Below are positions 16,574-26,234 of a stretch of DNA of 64,000 nt, in pieces (positions within the stretch are counted from its first letter, which is position 1; each line of letters opens with the position of its first letter). Source of the stretch: Streptomyces sp. BK340 (GTDB lineage Bacteria > Actinomycetota > Actinomycetes > Streptomycetales > Streptomycetaceae); the NCBI RefSeq assembly GCF_007827595.1, contig NZ_VISR01000021.1, positions 1-64,000 of the forward strand, given 5' to 3'. The position numbers and the translations under genes were made by a program. The notes under the pieces are model-generated. The model was not told where the DNA came from. It made no database searches and saw only the letters and a list, made by a program, of their open reading frames with translations.

Positions 16574-17908
16574 ATGACTGCCCACGCCCCCGACCAGCAA
16601 GCGGCCCGTTCCGCGGTTCTCAGTGCTCAGCTCGATGACTTCGACCCCGAGATCGCCACGGCGATCGACGCGGAGCTGGCCCGGCAGCGCGGCACCCTGG
16701 AGATGATCGCGAGCGAGAACTTCGCGCCGCTCGCGGTCATGCAGGCCCAGGGCTCGGTCCTGACCAACAAGTACGCAGAGGGCTATCCCGGACGCCGCTA
16801 CTACGGCGGCTGCGAGCACGTCGACGCCGTCGAGCAGATCGCGATCGACCGCGTCAAGGCGCTGTTCGGCGCCGAGGCCGCCAATGTGCAGCCCCACTCC
16901 GGCGCCCAGGCCAACGCGGCCGTGATGGCGGCCCTGCTGCAGCCCGGTGACACCATCCTGGGGCTGGACCTGGCACACGGCGGCCACCTCACCCACGGCA
17001 TGCGGCTCAACTTCTCCGGGCGCCTGTACCAGGTGGCGGCCTACCAGGTCGGCGAGCACGACCACCGCATCGACATGGCCCAGGTCCGCAAGCTCGCCCA
17101 CGAGCACCGGCCGAAGCTGATCGTGGCCGGCTGGTCGGCGTACCCCCGCCACCTCGACTTCGCGGAGTTCCGCCGTATCGCGGACGAGGTCGGCGCCTAC
17201 CTGATGGTCGACATGGCGCACTTCGCCGGCCTGGTCGCGGCCGGTCTTCACCCCTCCCCCGTACCGCACGCGCACGTGGTGACCACCACCACCCACAAGA
17301 CCCTCGGCGGTCCCCGCGGCGGCGTGATCCTCTCCACCGCCGAACTCGCCAAGAAGATCAATTCCTCGGTCTTCCCCGGCCAGCAGGGCGGCCCCCTCGA
17401 ACACGTCATCGCGGCGAAGGCCGTGGCCTTCAAGATGGCCGCCCAGCCCGAGTTCGCCGAGCGTCAGGCCCGCACCCTGGAAGGGGCGGCGATCCTGGCC
17501 GAGCGGCTGCTGGCCGACGACACCAGGGCGGCCGGGATCAGCGTGCTGACCGGCGGCACCGACGTGCACCTGGTCCTGGTGGACCTGCGCCACTCCGAAC
17601 TCGACGGCAAGCAGGCCGAGGACCGGCTGCACCGGGTCGGCATCACCGTCAACCGCAACGCCGTCCCCTTCGACCCGCGCCCGCCGATGGTCAGTTCCGG
17701 TGTCCGCATCGGCACCCCGGCCCTGGCCGCCCGGGGCTTCGGCGCGGCGGAGTTCACGGAGGTCGCCGACATCGTCGCCACGGCCTTCCTGCCCGGCTTC
17801 GACGACCGGGTCGCCGCCGAGCTGCGCCGACGCGTCCAGGTCCTGACCGACCGCTTCCCGCTCTACCCCGTCGACCCGCAGCTCGTGGCCGAGGAGGCTG
17901 CTCAGTGA
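16574..17908 (+). CDS. glyA: Serine hydroxymethyltransferase
   Basis: A 444-residue PLP enzyme that makes serine from glycine and 5,10-methylene-tetrahydrofolate. MIASENFAPLAVMQAQGSVL, NKYAEGYPGRRYYGG and VQPHSGAQANAAVM are family hallmarks; the PLP lysine is in VTTTTHKTLGGPRGG. It is the first gene of a seven-gene operon in which sarcosine oxidase yields both glycine and methylene-tetrahydrofolate, so this copy is likely dedicated to one-carbon catabolism rather than housekeeping. GGGAG at 16564 lies just before the ATG. The stop overlaps the soxB start by four bases. Confidence 0.96.
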   Translation: MTAHAPDQQAARSAVLSAQLDDFDPEIATAIDAELARQRGTLEMIASENFAPLAVMQAQGSVLTNKYAEGYPGRRYYGGCEHVDAVEQIAIDRVKALFGAEAANVQPHSGAQANAAVMAALLQPGDTILGLDLAHGGHLTHGMRLNFSGRLYQVAAYQVGEHDHRIDMAQVRKLAHEHRPKLIVAGWSAYPRHLDFAEFRRIADEVGAYLMVDMAHFAGLVAAGLHPSPVPHAHVVTTTTHKTLGGPRGGVILSTAELAKKINSSVFPGQQGGPLEHVIAAKAVAFKMAAQPEFAERQARTLEGAAILAERLLADDTRAAGISVLTGGTDVHLVLVDLRHSELDGKQAEDRLHRVGITVNRNAVPFDPRPPMVSSGVRIGTPALAARGFGAAEFTEVADIVATAFLPGFDDRVAAELRRRVQVLTDRFPLYPVDPQLVAEEAAQ

Positions 17909-19152
17909 TGCACCGCGACACCGCTCCCGCCACGCCCGGCGACGTCCTCCCCGACCACCCCGAGTTCCTCTGGCGCAACCCCGACCCCAAGCGGTCGTAC
18001 GACGTCGTCATCGTCGGCGGCGGCGGACACGGCCTGGCCACCGCCTACTACCTGGCCAAGAACCACGGAATCACCAATGTCGCCGTGCTGGAGAAGGGCT
18101 GGCTCGCGGGCGGCAACATGGCCCGCAACACCACGATCATCCGCTCCAACTACCTCTGGGACGAGAGCTCCGGCATCTACGAGCACTCGCTCAAGCTCTG
18201 GGAGAGCCTCGAAGAGGACCTCGACTACCCGATCCTCTTCAGCCAGCGCGGCGTGCTCAACCTGGCCCACACCTTGCAGGACATCCGCGACAGCAAGCGC
18301 CGTGTGTACGCCAACCAGCTCAACGGCATCGACGCCGAGTGGCTGGAGCCGGACGAGGTGGCCAAGGTCTGTCCCATCGTCAACATCTCCCCCGACGTGC
18401 GCTATCCGGTGCTCGGCGCCACCTACCAGCCGCGCGCGGGCATCGCCAAGCACGACTACGTCGCCTGGGGTTTCGCCCGCAGGGCCGACGCGTACGGCAT
18501 CGATCTGATCCAGGACTGCGAGGTCACCGGCCTCGACATCGTCGACGGCCGGGTGCGCGGGGTGCAGACCACCCGCGGGCCCATCGCGGCCGGCAAGGTC
18601 GCGCTCGCGGCGGCCGGGCACTCCTCCGTGCTGGCCGGCATGGCCGGGCTGCGGCTCCCGCTGCAGAGCCACCCGTTGCAGGCCCTGGTGTCCGAGCTCC
18701 TCGAACCGGTGCACCCGACCGTGGTGATGTCGAACGCCGTCCATGTGTACGTCTCCCAGGCGCACAAGGGCGAGCTTGTCATGGGTGCCGGCATCGACAG
18801 CTACAACGGGTACGGGCAGCGCGGCGCGTTCCACATCCTGGAGCGCCAGATGGCGGCCGCCCTGGAGCTCTTCCCCGTCTTCGCCCGTGCCCACATGCTG
18901 CGTACCTGGGCCGGCATCGTCGACACCACTCCGGACGCCTCCCCCATCGTCGGACTGACGCCCGTTGCGGACCTCTACCTCAACTGCGGCTGGGGCACCG
19001 GCGGTTTCAAGGCCACACCGGGCGTCGGCTGGTGCTTCGCGCACACCGTCGCCACCGGCGAACCGCACCCCTACAACGCGCCCTTCACCCTCGACCGCTT
19101 CACCACCGGTGCCCTGGTCGACGAGCACGGCGCAGCCGCCGTCGCCCACTAG
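17905..19152 (+). CDS. soxB: Sarcosine oxidase subunit beta
   Basis: A 415-residue flavoprotein subunit of heterotetrameric sarcosine oxidase; it binds FAD and covalent FMN and oxidises sarcosine. The Rossmann motif VVIVGGGGHGLATAYYLAKN is at residues 32-51, followed by GWLAGGNMARNTTIIRSNYL, the FAD-linked region typical of the beta subunit. The C-terminus has CGWGTGGFKATPGVGWCFAH, the DAO-fold closing motif. Length is normal. Start and stop overlap with glyA (ATGA) show tight translational coupling. Confidence 0.95.
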   Translation: MMHRDTAPATPGDVLPDHPEFLWRNPDPKRSYDVVIVGGGGHGLATAYYLAKNHGITNVAVLEKGWLAGGNMARNTTIIRSNYLWDESSGIYEHSLKLWESLEEDLDYPILFSQRGVLNLAHTLQDIRDSKRRVYANQLNGIDAEWLEPDEVAKVCPIVNISPDVRYPVLGATYQPRAGIAKHDYVAWGFARRADAYGIDLIQDCEVTGLDIVDGRVRGVQTTRGPIAAGKVALAAAGHSSVLAGMAGLRLPLQSHPLQALVSELLEPVHPTVVMSNAVHVYVSQAHKGELVMGAGIDSYNGYGQRGAFHILERQMAAALELFPVFARAHMLRTWAGIVDTTPDASPIVGLTPVADLYLNCGWGTGGFKATPGVGWCFAHTVATGEPHPYNAPFTLDRFTTGALVDEHGAAAVAH

Positions 19153-19167
19153 CCGAGGAGTACCGAC

Positions 19168-19503
19168 ATGCAGCTCATCACCTGCCCCTGGTGCGGTGAC
19201 CGCGAGGAGATCGAGTTCCACTACGGCGGTCAGGCGCACGTCGCCCACCCCGAGGACCCCTACGCGATCGACGACGAGCAGTGGGCCCAGTACGTCTTCT
19301 TCCGTGACAACCCCAAGGGCCCGTTCGCCGAACGGTGGGTGCACTCGGCCGGCTGCCGGCGCTGGTTCAACGCCGTGCGCGACACCGTCTCCCACGAGTT
19401 CCTCGCCGTGTACGAGATCGGCGCCGAGCGCCCTTCCATCCCGTCGAGCACCGCACCCGCCGTACCGCAGACGCGGGCGAAGGGCCAGGAGGCCAGCCGA
19501 TGA
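19168..19503 (+). CDS. soxD: Sarcosine oxidase subunit delta
   Basis: A 111-residue zinc-binding subunit of sarcosine oxidase. CPWCGDREEIEFHYGGQAHV supplies zinc ligands, with WVHSAGCRRWFNAVRDTVSH supplying the others; both motifs are diagnostic. GAGGAG lies 8 nt before the ATG. The stop overlaps the soxA start (ATGA), so synthesis of both subunits is coupled. Confidence 0.95.
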   Translation: MQLITCPWCGDREEIEFHYGGQAHVAHPEDPYAIDDEQWAQYVFFRDNPKGPFAERWVHSAGCRRWFNAVRDTVSHEFLAVYEIGAERPSIPSSTAPAVPQTRAKGQEASR

Positions 19504-22370
19504 ACACTCCCTTCCGCGCCCCCGGCCACGGTCACGTCGACCGCGACACCAGCCTCTCCTTCACCTTCGACGGCACCGCCTACACCGGCCACCCCGGCGA
19601 CACCCTCGCCTCGGCCCTGCTGGCCAACGGCGTGCACCACGTGGCCAACGGCATCAAGTACGGCCGCCCGCGCGGATTCCTGGCCGCCGGAGCCGAAGAA
19701 CCCAACGCGCTCGTGCAGATCGAGTTCCCCTTCCCCGAGCCCATGCTCACGGCCACCACGGTGGAGCTGTACGACGGCCTGGTCGCCCGGGGTCTGTCCG
19801 GCCAGGGCAGGCTGAGCAGCGAGCCGGACACCGCCCGCTACGACACCGTGCACGCCCACTGCGACGTCCTGGTCGTCGGCGCGGGCCCTGCGGGACTGAC
19901 CGCCGCCCTGGCATCGGCCCGGGCCGGAGCCCGGGTGATCCTCGTCGACGAACTCCCGCAGCCGGGCGGGTCGTTGCTCGGCAGCCAGGAACTGATCGAC
20001 GGCGCACCGGCGCTCTCGTGGGTCAGCGAGGCCGTAGCGGAGCTCGGCGGCATCGGGGACGTACAGATCCTGCAGCGCACCACCGCCTTCGGCCACTACG
20101 ACGACGGACTCGTACTGGCCCTGGAAAAGCGCACCGACCACCTCGGTGCAGCGGCGCCCGCCCATGTGTCACGGCAGCGGATCTGGCGGATCCGCGCCCG
20201 CCAGGTCGTGTACGCCACCGGCGCCTACGAGCGCCCGGTCGCCTTCGACAACAACGACCGCCCCGGGATCATGCTGGCCGGCTCGGCCCGCACCTACCTC
20301 AACCGCTTCGGCGTCCTGCCCGGCCGACAGGCCGTCGTGTTCACCACGAACGACAGCGCCTACCCGGCCGCACTCGAACTGGCCGACGCGGGCGTGCGGA
20401 TCGCCGCGGTGATCGACGCACGCGAGGAGGTGCCGGAGCACTGGCGCACCGCCTGCGACGAGCGTGGCATCGGCATCCGCGCCGGCCATGTGGTCACCGG
20501 CACCAGCGGCATCGAGCGCGTCACCCGAGCCCATGTCGCCCCCTTCGGCCAGGGGAACCTCGGCGAGCGGCAGGGCGTCGACTGCGATCTGCTGCTGGTA
20601 TCGGGCGGCTGGAACCCCGCGGTGGCTCTGTTCAGCCAGGCCCGCGGCACCCTGCGCTACGACGACGCGATCGGCGCCTTCGTCCCCGCCGACGCGCCCG
20701 GCAACGTCCGTACGGCGGGGGCGGTCGGCGGTACGTTCACCCTCTCCGGCTGTCTCGCGGACGGCGTGGAGGCGGCCGGTCAGGCTCTGTCGGCCCTCGG
20801 CCGGACCGGTCGGACGATCGCCCTGCCGACCACCGCCCCGCTCCCGGCCGGAGCGCCGACCCGGGTGCTCTGGCGGGTGCCGAGCCCCGAGGACGGTCAC
20901 GACGGTCCGGAAGGCGCGTTGCAGTTCGTCGACCTCCAGCGCGACGCGGCCGTCTCCGACGTGCTGCGGGCGACCGGAGCGGGCCTGAGGTCGGTGGAGC
21001 ACGTCAAGCGGTACACGACGATCGGCACCGCCCACGACCAGGGCCGTACCTCGGGCGTGATGACCTCGGGCATCGTCGCCGAGGCGCTGGGCGTGGATGT
21101 CGCCGACCTCGGCACCACCCGCTTCCGGCCGCCCGCCGTGCCGGTCTCCTTCGCCGCCCTCGCCGGCCGCAACCGCGGCGAACTGTTCGACCCGGTCCGG
21201 GTGACCGCGATCCACCCCTGGCATGTCGAGCAGGGCGCCCTGTTCGAGAACGTCGGCCAGTGGAAGCGCCCCTGGTACTACCCGCGGGCCGGGGAGACCA
21301 TGGAGGAGGCCGTACTGCGCGAGTGCCGGGCCGCCCGCACCGGCGTCGCGATGATGGACGGCTCCACGCTCGGCAAGATCAATGTGCAGGGCCCGGACGC
21401 CGGCGTGCTGCTGGACCGGCTCTACACGAACCTGATGAGCACCCTCAAGGTGGGCCGGGTCCGCTACGGCGTGATGTGCGGCGTCGACGGCATGGCGATC
21501 GACGACGGCACGGTGATCCGGGTGGCCGAACAGGAGTTCCTGCTGACCACGACCACCGGCAACGCGGCCAAGATCCTCGAATGGATGGAGGAGTGGCTGC
21601 AGACGGAGTGGCCCGACCTGCGTGTGCACCTCACCTCCGTCACCGAGCACTGGGTGACGATCCCGCTGGTCGGGCCCCACTCCCGCGACGTGCTGGCCCT
21701 GGTGGCCCCGGGCCTGGACGTGAGCAACGACGCCTTCCCCTTCATGTCCTGGCAGGACACCACCGTGGCCGGGGTGGCGGCTCGTGTGTGCCGGATCAGC
21801 TTCTCCGGTGAACTCGCCTACGAGATCAACGTGCCCGCCTGGTACGGCATCACCGTGTGGAAGGCCCTCTACACGGCCGGCGAGGCGTTCGGCATCACGG
21901 CGTACGGCACCGAGACGATGCATGTGCTGCGCGCCGAGAAGGCCTACCCGATCATCGGGCAGGACACCGACGGCACCATCACCCCGCAGGACCTGGGCAT
22001 GTCGTGGGTCGTCTCGAAGAAGAAGCCGGACTTCGTGGGCAAGCGGTCCTTCAACCGCGCGGAGAACCAGCGCGACGACCGCAAACAACTGGTCGGCCTG
22101 CTGCCGACCGACGAGCGCGTACTTCTTCCCGAAGGCGCCCAGATCATCGCCACCAGCGACATCCCGGAGCCTCCGGTACCCATGCTGGGCCACGTCACTT
22201 CCAGCTACCGAAGCGACGCCCTGCAGCGGACGTTCGCCCTGGCCCTGGTGCGCTCCGGAACCCGGCGCATCGGCGAAACCCTCTACGTCCCGCTGGACGG
22301 CCGGACCGTCCCCGTGACCGTGACCGACCCCGTGCTCTTCGACAAGGAGGGAGCTCGCCGTGACGGTTGA
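19500..22370 (+). CDS. soxA: Sarcosine oxidase subunit alpha
   Basis: A 956-residue subunit. The N-terminus (LSFTFDGTAYTGHPGDTLAS) is a ferredoxin-like fold. VLVVGAGPAGLTAALASARA at about 123-142 binds dinucleotide, and WRIRARQVVYATGAYERPVA continues the disulfide-oxidoreductase-like domain. From about residue 580 to the end it is a GcvT-like tetrahydrofolate domain that traps the formaldehyde equivalent as methylene-tetrahydrofolate. The ATG at 19500 overlaps the soxD stop; the frame is open upstream only as an overlap artefact. Length is normal for the family. Confidence 0.95.
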   Translation: MNTPFRAPGHGHVDRDTSLSFTFDGTAYTGHPGDTLASALLANGVHHVANGIKYGRPRGFLAAGAEEPNALVQIEFPFPEPMLTATTVELYDGLVARGLSGQGRLSSEPDTARYDTVHAHCDVLVVGAGPAGLTAALASARAGARVILVDELPQPGGSLLGSQELIDGAPALSWVSEAVAELGGIGDVQILQRTTAFGHYDDGLVLALEKRTDHLGAAAPAHVSRQRIWRIRARQVVYATGAYERPVAFDNNDRPGIMLAGSARTYLNRFGVLPGRQAVVFTTNDSAYPAALELADAGVRIAAVIDAREEVPEHWRTACDERGIGIRAGHVVTGTSGIERVTRAHVAPFGQGNLGERQGVDCDLLLVSGGWNPAVALFSQARGTLRYDDAIGAFVPADAPGNVRTAGAVGGTFTLSGCLADGVEAAGQALSALGRTGRTIALPTTAPLPAGAPTRVLWRVPSPEDGHDGPEGALQFVDLQRDAAVSDVLRATGAGLRSVEHVKRYTTIGTAHDQGRTSGVMTSGIVAEALGVDVADLGTTRFRPPAVPVSFAALAGRNRGELFDPVRVTAIHPWHVEQGALFENVGQWKRPWYYPRAGETMEEAVLRECRAARTGVAMMDGSTLGKINVQGPDAGVLLDRLYTNLMSTLKVGRVRYGVMCGVDGMAIDDGTVIRVAEQEFLLTTTTGNAAKILEWMEEWLQTEWPDLRVHLTSVTEHWVTIPLVGPHSRDVLALVAPGLDVSNDAFPFMSWQDTTVAGVAARVCRISFSGELAYEINVPAWYGITVWKALYTAGEAFGITAYGTETMHVLRAEKAYPIIGQDTDGTITPQDLGMSWVVSKKKPDFVGKRSFNRAENQRDDRKQLVGLLPTDERVLLPEGAQIIATSDIPEPPVPMLGHVTSSYRSDALQRTFALALVRSGTRRIGETLYVPLDGRTVPVTVTDPVLFDKEGARRDG

Positions 22371-22950
22371 GACACCCGCTCGCTTCAGCCCGCTCGTCGA
22401 GTCGCAGAACGCCCTCGCACAGCTGCCGACCGGAATCCAGGTGCGGGAACTGCCCTGTCTGACCCAGCTCACCCTCCGCCTGGAGCCCGGCGGCGCGGCG
22501 GCGAAGGCCGTCGAGTCCTGCCTGGGCGTCACCCTGCCGGGCCCCCTGCGCGCCGAACTGGCTGGTGACGTCCAGGTGTTGTGGATGGGCCCGGACGAAT
22601 GGCTGCTGGTGGCCCCCGACGGCCGGCAGGACGACCTCCTGGCGCGGCTGCGCTCGGCGATCGGTGACGAGTTCGCCACCGTCACCGACGTCTCGGCACA
22701 GCGCACCACGCTGGCCCTGTCCGGGCACCTCGTCCGCAAGGTGCTGGCCCAGGGCTGTGCGGTCGACCTGGATCCGCGGGTGACTCCCGTCGGCTCCTGC
22801 CTGACCACGCTGCTGGCGCAGGCACCGGTCACCCTCGTGGTGCGAGGCGAAGCTGCCTCCGGTGTCTGGCTGCTGGTCCGCTCCTCGTTCGCCTCCTACC
22901 TGGCTTCGTGGCTGGTCGACGCCTGCACGGAATACCGGGAAAGCACCTGA
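22360..22950 (+). CDS. soxG: Sarcosine oxidase subunit gamma
   Basis: A 196-residue subunit that helps hold tetrahydrofolate and stabilises the complex. VRELPCLTQLTLRLEPGG, VLWMGPDEWLLVAPDG, FATVTDVSAQRTTLALSGHL and VRGEASGVWLLVRSSFA-type sequences are characteristic. It starts at GTG 22360 inside the end of soxA with AAGGAGG upstream, and its TGA overlaps the sdaA start. All four sarcosine oxidase subunits are therefore present and intact. Confidence 0.92.
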   Translation: MTVETPARFSPLVESQNALAQLPTGIQVRELPCLTQLTLRLEPGGAAAKAVESCLGVTLPGPLRAELAGDVQVLWMGPDEWLLVAPDGRQDDLLARLRSAIGDEFATVTDVSAQRTTLALSGHLVRKVLAQGCAVDLDPRVTPVGSCLTTLLAQAPVTLVVRGEAASGVWLLVRSSFASYLASWLVDACTEYREST

Positions 22951-24335
22951 TGAGCATCAGCGTCTTCGACATGTTCAAGGTCGGCATCGGCCCCTCCAGC
23001 TCCCACACCGTCGGCCCCATGCGTGCGGCGCTGTCCTTCGCGTACGGCCTGGAGCAGGACGGTTTGCTGGAGGCGACGAGCCGCGTACATGTCGAGCTGT
23101 TCGGCTCGCTGGGCGCCACCGGTCACGGGCACGGCAGTGTGAAGGCCGTCGTCCTGGGGCTGGAGGGTGAGGCCCCCGAACTCGTCGACCCTGCCATCGC
23201 GGAGCCGACGATGGACCGGATCCGGGAAACGCGCGGCCTGCGGCTGCTGGGCAAGCACACCATCGCCTTCCAGGCCGACGCCGACGTCGTCCTGCACCGC
23301 AGCAAGCGGCTGGCCTTCCACGCGAACGCCATGACCTTCGAGGCCACCGCCCGCGACGGCGGCTGCCTGGCCAGGCGCACCTACTACTCCGTCGGCGGCG
23401 GTTTCGTCGTGGACGAGAGAGGGGACGACAGTGCGGCCGACGGCTCGCGGATCGTCCCGGACAGCACACCGGTGCGCTATCCGTTCGGCACCGGAGCCGA
23501 GCTGCTGGCGCATACCCGGGCCACCGGGCTGCCGATCAGCTCGATCATGATGGCGAACGAACTGGCCTGGCGCACCGAGGACGAGGTCCGCGCCGGCCTG
23601 CTGCACATCTGGTCGGTGATGCAGGAGTGCGTACGCCGGGGCTGCGGCCAGGACGGGGTGCTGCCCGGCGGGCTGAAGGTCCGCCGTCGGGCGGCCGCCT
23701 TGCACCGTAAGCTGCTGATGTCCGAGGCCGAGACCGACTCCCTGCACGCCATGGAGTGGGTCACCTTGTACGCCCTGGCGGTCAACGAGGAGAACGCGGC
23801 GGGCGGCAGGGTGGTGACCGCCCCGACCAACGGGGCGGCCGGCATCGTCCCGGCGGTCCTGCACTACTACGAACGCTTCGTACGCGGCGCCGGGCCGGAC
23901 GGAATCGTCCGCTTCCTGCTGACCGCGGCCGCCATCGGTGTGCTGTTCAAGGAGAACGCCTCGATCTCCGGCGCCGAGGTCGGGTGCCAGGGCGAGGTCG
24001 GCTCCGCCTGCTCGATGGCGGCGGCGGGCCTGGCCGAAGTCCTCGGCGGAACCCCGGAGCAGGTGGAGAACGCGGCGGAGATCGGCATCGAGCACAACCT
24101 CGGCCTGACCTGTGACCCGGTCGGCGGCCTGGTCCAGATCCCGTGCATCGAACGCAACGCGGTGGCCTCTCTGAAGGCCATCACCGCGGCGCGGATGGCC
24201 CTGCACGGGGACGGCACCCACCACGTGTCCCTCGACCAGGCGATCAAGACCATGCGGGAGACGGGAGCCGACATGAAGGACAAGTACAGGGAGACCGCCC
24301 GCGGTGGTCTCGCCCTCAACGTCGTCGAGTGCTGA
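22950..24335 (+). CDS. sdaA: L-serine ammonia-lyase (iron-sulfur type)
   Basis: A 461-residue single-chain L-serine dehydratase that converts serine to pyruvate and ammonia. SVFDMFKVGIGPSSSHTVGP is the N-terminal signature. VGCQGEVGSACSMAAAG and LTCDPVGGLVQIPCIERNAV contain the cysteines of the [4Fe-4S] cluster. It starts at ATG 22950 overlapping soxG, so the serine formed by GlyA is drained to pyruvate within the same operon. The ATG is preferred over an upstream in-frame start inside soxG. Confidence 0.95.
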   Translation: MSISVFDMFKVGIGPSSSHTVGPMRAALSFAYGLEQDGLLEATSRVHVELFGSLGATGHGHGSVKAVVLGLEGEAPELVDPAIAEPTMDRIRETRGLRLLGKHTIAFQADADVVLHRSKRLAFHANAMTFEATARDGGCLARRTYYSVGGGFVVDERGDDSAADGSRIVPDSTPVRYPFGTGAELLAHTRATGLPISSIMMANELAWRTEDEVRAGLLHIWSVMQECVRRGCGQDGVLPGGLKVRRRAAALHRKLLMSEAETDSLHAMEWVTLYALAVNEENAAGGRVVTAPTNGAAGIVPAVLHYYERFVRGAGPDGIVRFLLTAAAIGVLFKENASISGAEVGCQGEVGSACSMAAAGLAEVLGGTPEQVENAAEIGIEHNLGLTCDPVGGLVQIPCIERNAVASLKAITAARMALHGDGTHHVSLDQAIKTMRETGADMKDKYRETARGGLALNVVEC

Positions 24336-24345
24336 GGAGCCCGAC

Positions 24346-25200
24346 ATGAAGAACGAGTTCGTCCTCACCCTCAGTTGCCCCGAGCGCCCCGGCATCCTCC
24401 ACGCCGTGACGTCGTTCCTGCTCCGCCACGGCTGCGACATCACCGAGCACCAGCAGTTCGACGACGCCGACCACGGCATCGTGTTCCTGCGCACCGGTTT
24501 CGCCGCCCCCGGCACCGAAGTGACCCTGGACCGTCTGCGGGACACCTTCGCGCCCGTGGCCGCCGAGTGGGGAATGGACTGGCAGCTCAGGGACTCCGCA
24601 CGCAAGCCGCGCGTGCTCGTGATGGTGTCCAAGTTCGACCACTGCCTGGCCGACCTGCTCTACCGGTGGCGCAGCAAGGATCTGGACGCCGAGATCGTCC
24701 TGGTGGCCTCCAACCATCCCGACCTGGAGCCGCTGGCGACGGCCGAGGGCGTGCCGTTCGAGCACGTCCCCGTCACGGCCGACACCAAGCCGCAGGCCGA
24801 AGCCCGGCTGCTCGCTCTGGTCGAGGAACACCGCGTCGACCTCGTCGTCCTCGCCCGCTACATGCAGGTGCTCTCCGACGACCTGTGCAAGCGGCTCGAA
24901 GGCAGGGCCATCAACATCCACCACTCCTTCCTGCCGAGCTTCGCCGGAGCCAAGCCGTACCACCAGGCCCACCGCCGCGGGGTGAAACTGGTGGGCGCGA
25001 CCGCCCACTACGTCACGGCCGATCTGGACGAGGGACCGATCATCGAGCAGGAGATCATCCGGGTCGATCACCGTGCCGGCGCCGACCGGCTCGTCACCGT
25101 CGGCCGCGACGCCGAACGCCTGGCACTGGCCCGCGCCGTCAACTGGCACTGCCAGGGCCGTGTCCTGATCCACGGCAACCGGACCGTGGTCTTCAGCTGA
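24346..25200 (+). CDS. purU: Formyltetrahydrofolate deformylase
   Basis: A 284-residue enzyme that releases formate from 10-formyl-tetrahydrofolate and so recycles free tetrahydrofolate. An ACT domain (FVLTLSCPERPGILHAVTSF) occupies residues 1-85. The hydrolase part has VLVMVSKFDHCLADLLYRWR, VLARYMQVLSDDLCKRLEGR, the catalytic INIHHSFLPSFAGAKPYHQA and LDEGPIIEQEIIRVDH. GAGGAGCCCGAC precedes the ATG. It is the last gene of the sarcosine operon and fits it well: excess one-carbon units must be discarded when sarcosine is used as food. Confidence 0.95.
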   Translation: MKNEFVLTLSCPERPGILHAVTSFLLRHGCDITEHQQFDDADHGIVFLRTGFAAPGTEVTLDRLRDTFAPVAAEWGMDWQLRDSARKPRVLVMVSKFDHCLADLLYRWRSKDLDAEIVLVASNHPDLEPLATAEGVPFEHVPVTADTKPQAEARLLALVEEHRVDLVVLARYMQVLSDDLCKRLEGRAINIHHSFLPSFAGAKPYHQAHRRGVKLVGATAHYVTADLDEGPIIEQEIIRVDHRAGADRLVTVGRDAERLALARAVNWHCQGRVLIHGNRTVVFS

Positions 25201-25335
25201 TCCCGACGCCCCTCCCCCGGGGCTTCGCGGACGGCCGCAGGCATACGCGACGGCAAGGCGACCGGATCGGGATGACCGGCGTGGCTCGGGAGACTGTGAC
25301 CACACACGGTCGCTGCTGGGGCGGCAAGTGGCCGG

Positions 25336-25876
25336 TCAGCGCACCAGCAGGTCGATCACGCCTGTCAGGCCCTCCTCACCACTGCCCTCGGCCAGGCGGC
25401 GGCGCATCAGCTCGAAGTAGGGGCTGAGCAACTCCGGGCTGACACCCTGCTGCTCGGCGGTACTCAGGAAGGTCGGCGTGCCGGCCACCTGCATGGCGAG
25501 ATGGGAGACGACACCCTTGGTGTAGTCGCCGCTCCTCAGATGGTCGGCGGTCTGGTGCACTGCCGGGGCCATCGCCACGAGCCAGTCGGCAAGCAGCGGG
25601 GCGAGCGACACGGGGTCGATGTCCTCCTTGCGGATCAGGGCGAAGGCGTGCGCGGCTCCGGCGAACATCCCGTACATGGCGCTGAGCAGGGCCACGTCGT
25701 ACAGGGCTGCGAAGCCCGCGTCCTCGCCGACGTAGGCAGTGCCGGCCGGGACGCCCAGGGTCTCTTCGTGTCGCTCGAACAGCTCTCGCGAGCCGCTGTA
25801 GAAAACGTAACCGCCGGCTTCCGGGACGCCGATCATCGGGGGGACAGCCATGATCCCGCCGTCCAGGTACCGGGCG
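25336..25876 (-). pseudogene. Imine-reductase-like NAD(P)-dependent oxidoreductase, N-terminus lost
   Basis: The reading frame from GARYLDGGIMAVPPMIGVPE to VIDLLVR matches the C-terminal two thirds of imine-reductase or 6-phosphogluconate-dehydrogenase-like proteins (AALYDVALLSAMYGMFAGAA, then HQTADHLRSGDYTKG). The whole Rossmann half, about 100 residues with GxGxxG, is missing, and the frame runs straight into an HxlR gene of opposite direction. A deletion has removed the shared divergent promoter region; the product cannot bind its cofactor. Confidence 0.75.
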
Positions 25877-26208
25877 CCGCACACACCTGTGGGATCGACA
25901 CTGCGATGGAGGTGATCGGCGGCAAGTGGAAAGTGCTGATCCTCTGGGCGCTCCACGAGCACCCCTACCGCCGCTTCGGCGAGTTGCGTCGGCTGCTTCC
26001 GGGGATCACCGAGAAGGTGCTGGCATCCCACCTACGTGAGATGGAAGCGGACGGCATCGTCCACCGCGTCTCCTACGACGAGGTGCCGCCCCGCGTCGAG
26101 TACTCGCTGACCGAGGACGGCATACGCCTCAACGGCGCACTCCAGCCGCTGGCCGCTTGGGGACGCGAGCGGCCGAACGCTCGAGCGCTGCAGGGGAGGG
26201 CAGATTAG
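25877..26208 (+). pseudogene. HxlR-family regulator, 5' end lost at deletion junction
   Basis: From HTCGIDTAMEVIGGKWKVLI through ELRRLLPGITEKVLASHLRE to YDEVPPRVEYSLTEDGIRLN this is a complete HxlR winged helix. However, the native start and promoter are missing, since the sequence upstream of about 25877 belongs to the oppositely oriented oxidoreductase. Translation could still begin at ATG 25906, giving a protein lacking the Cys-containing N-terminal residues. HxlR genes are often divergent from such oxidoreductases, which supports the deletion explanation. Confidence 0.65.
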
Positions 26209-26234
26209 CGGCGAGCTTGTCGTATGCGGCGGAG

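Noticed and set aside
25208..25225. Short GC hairpin after purU as a terminator
   Set aside because: Only five pairs and no U-tract; too weak to call.
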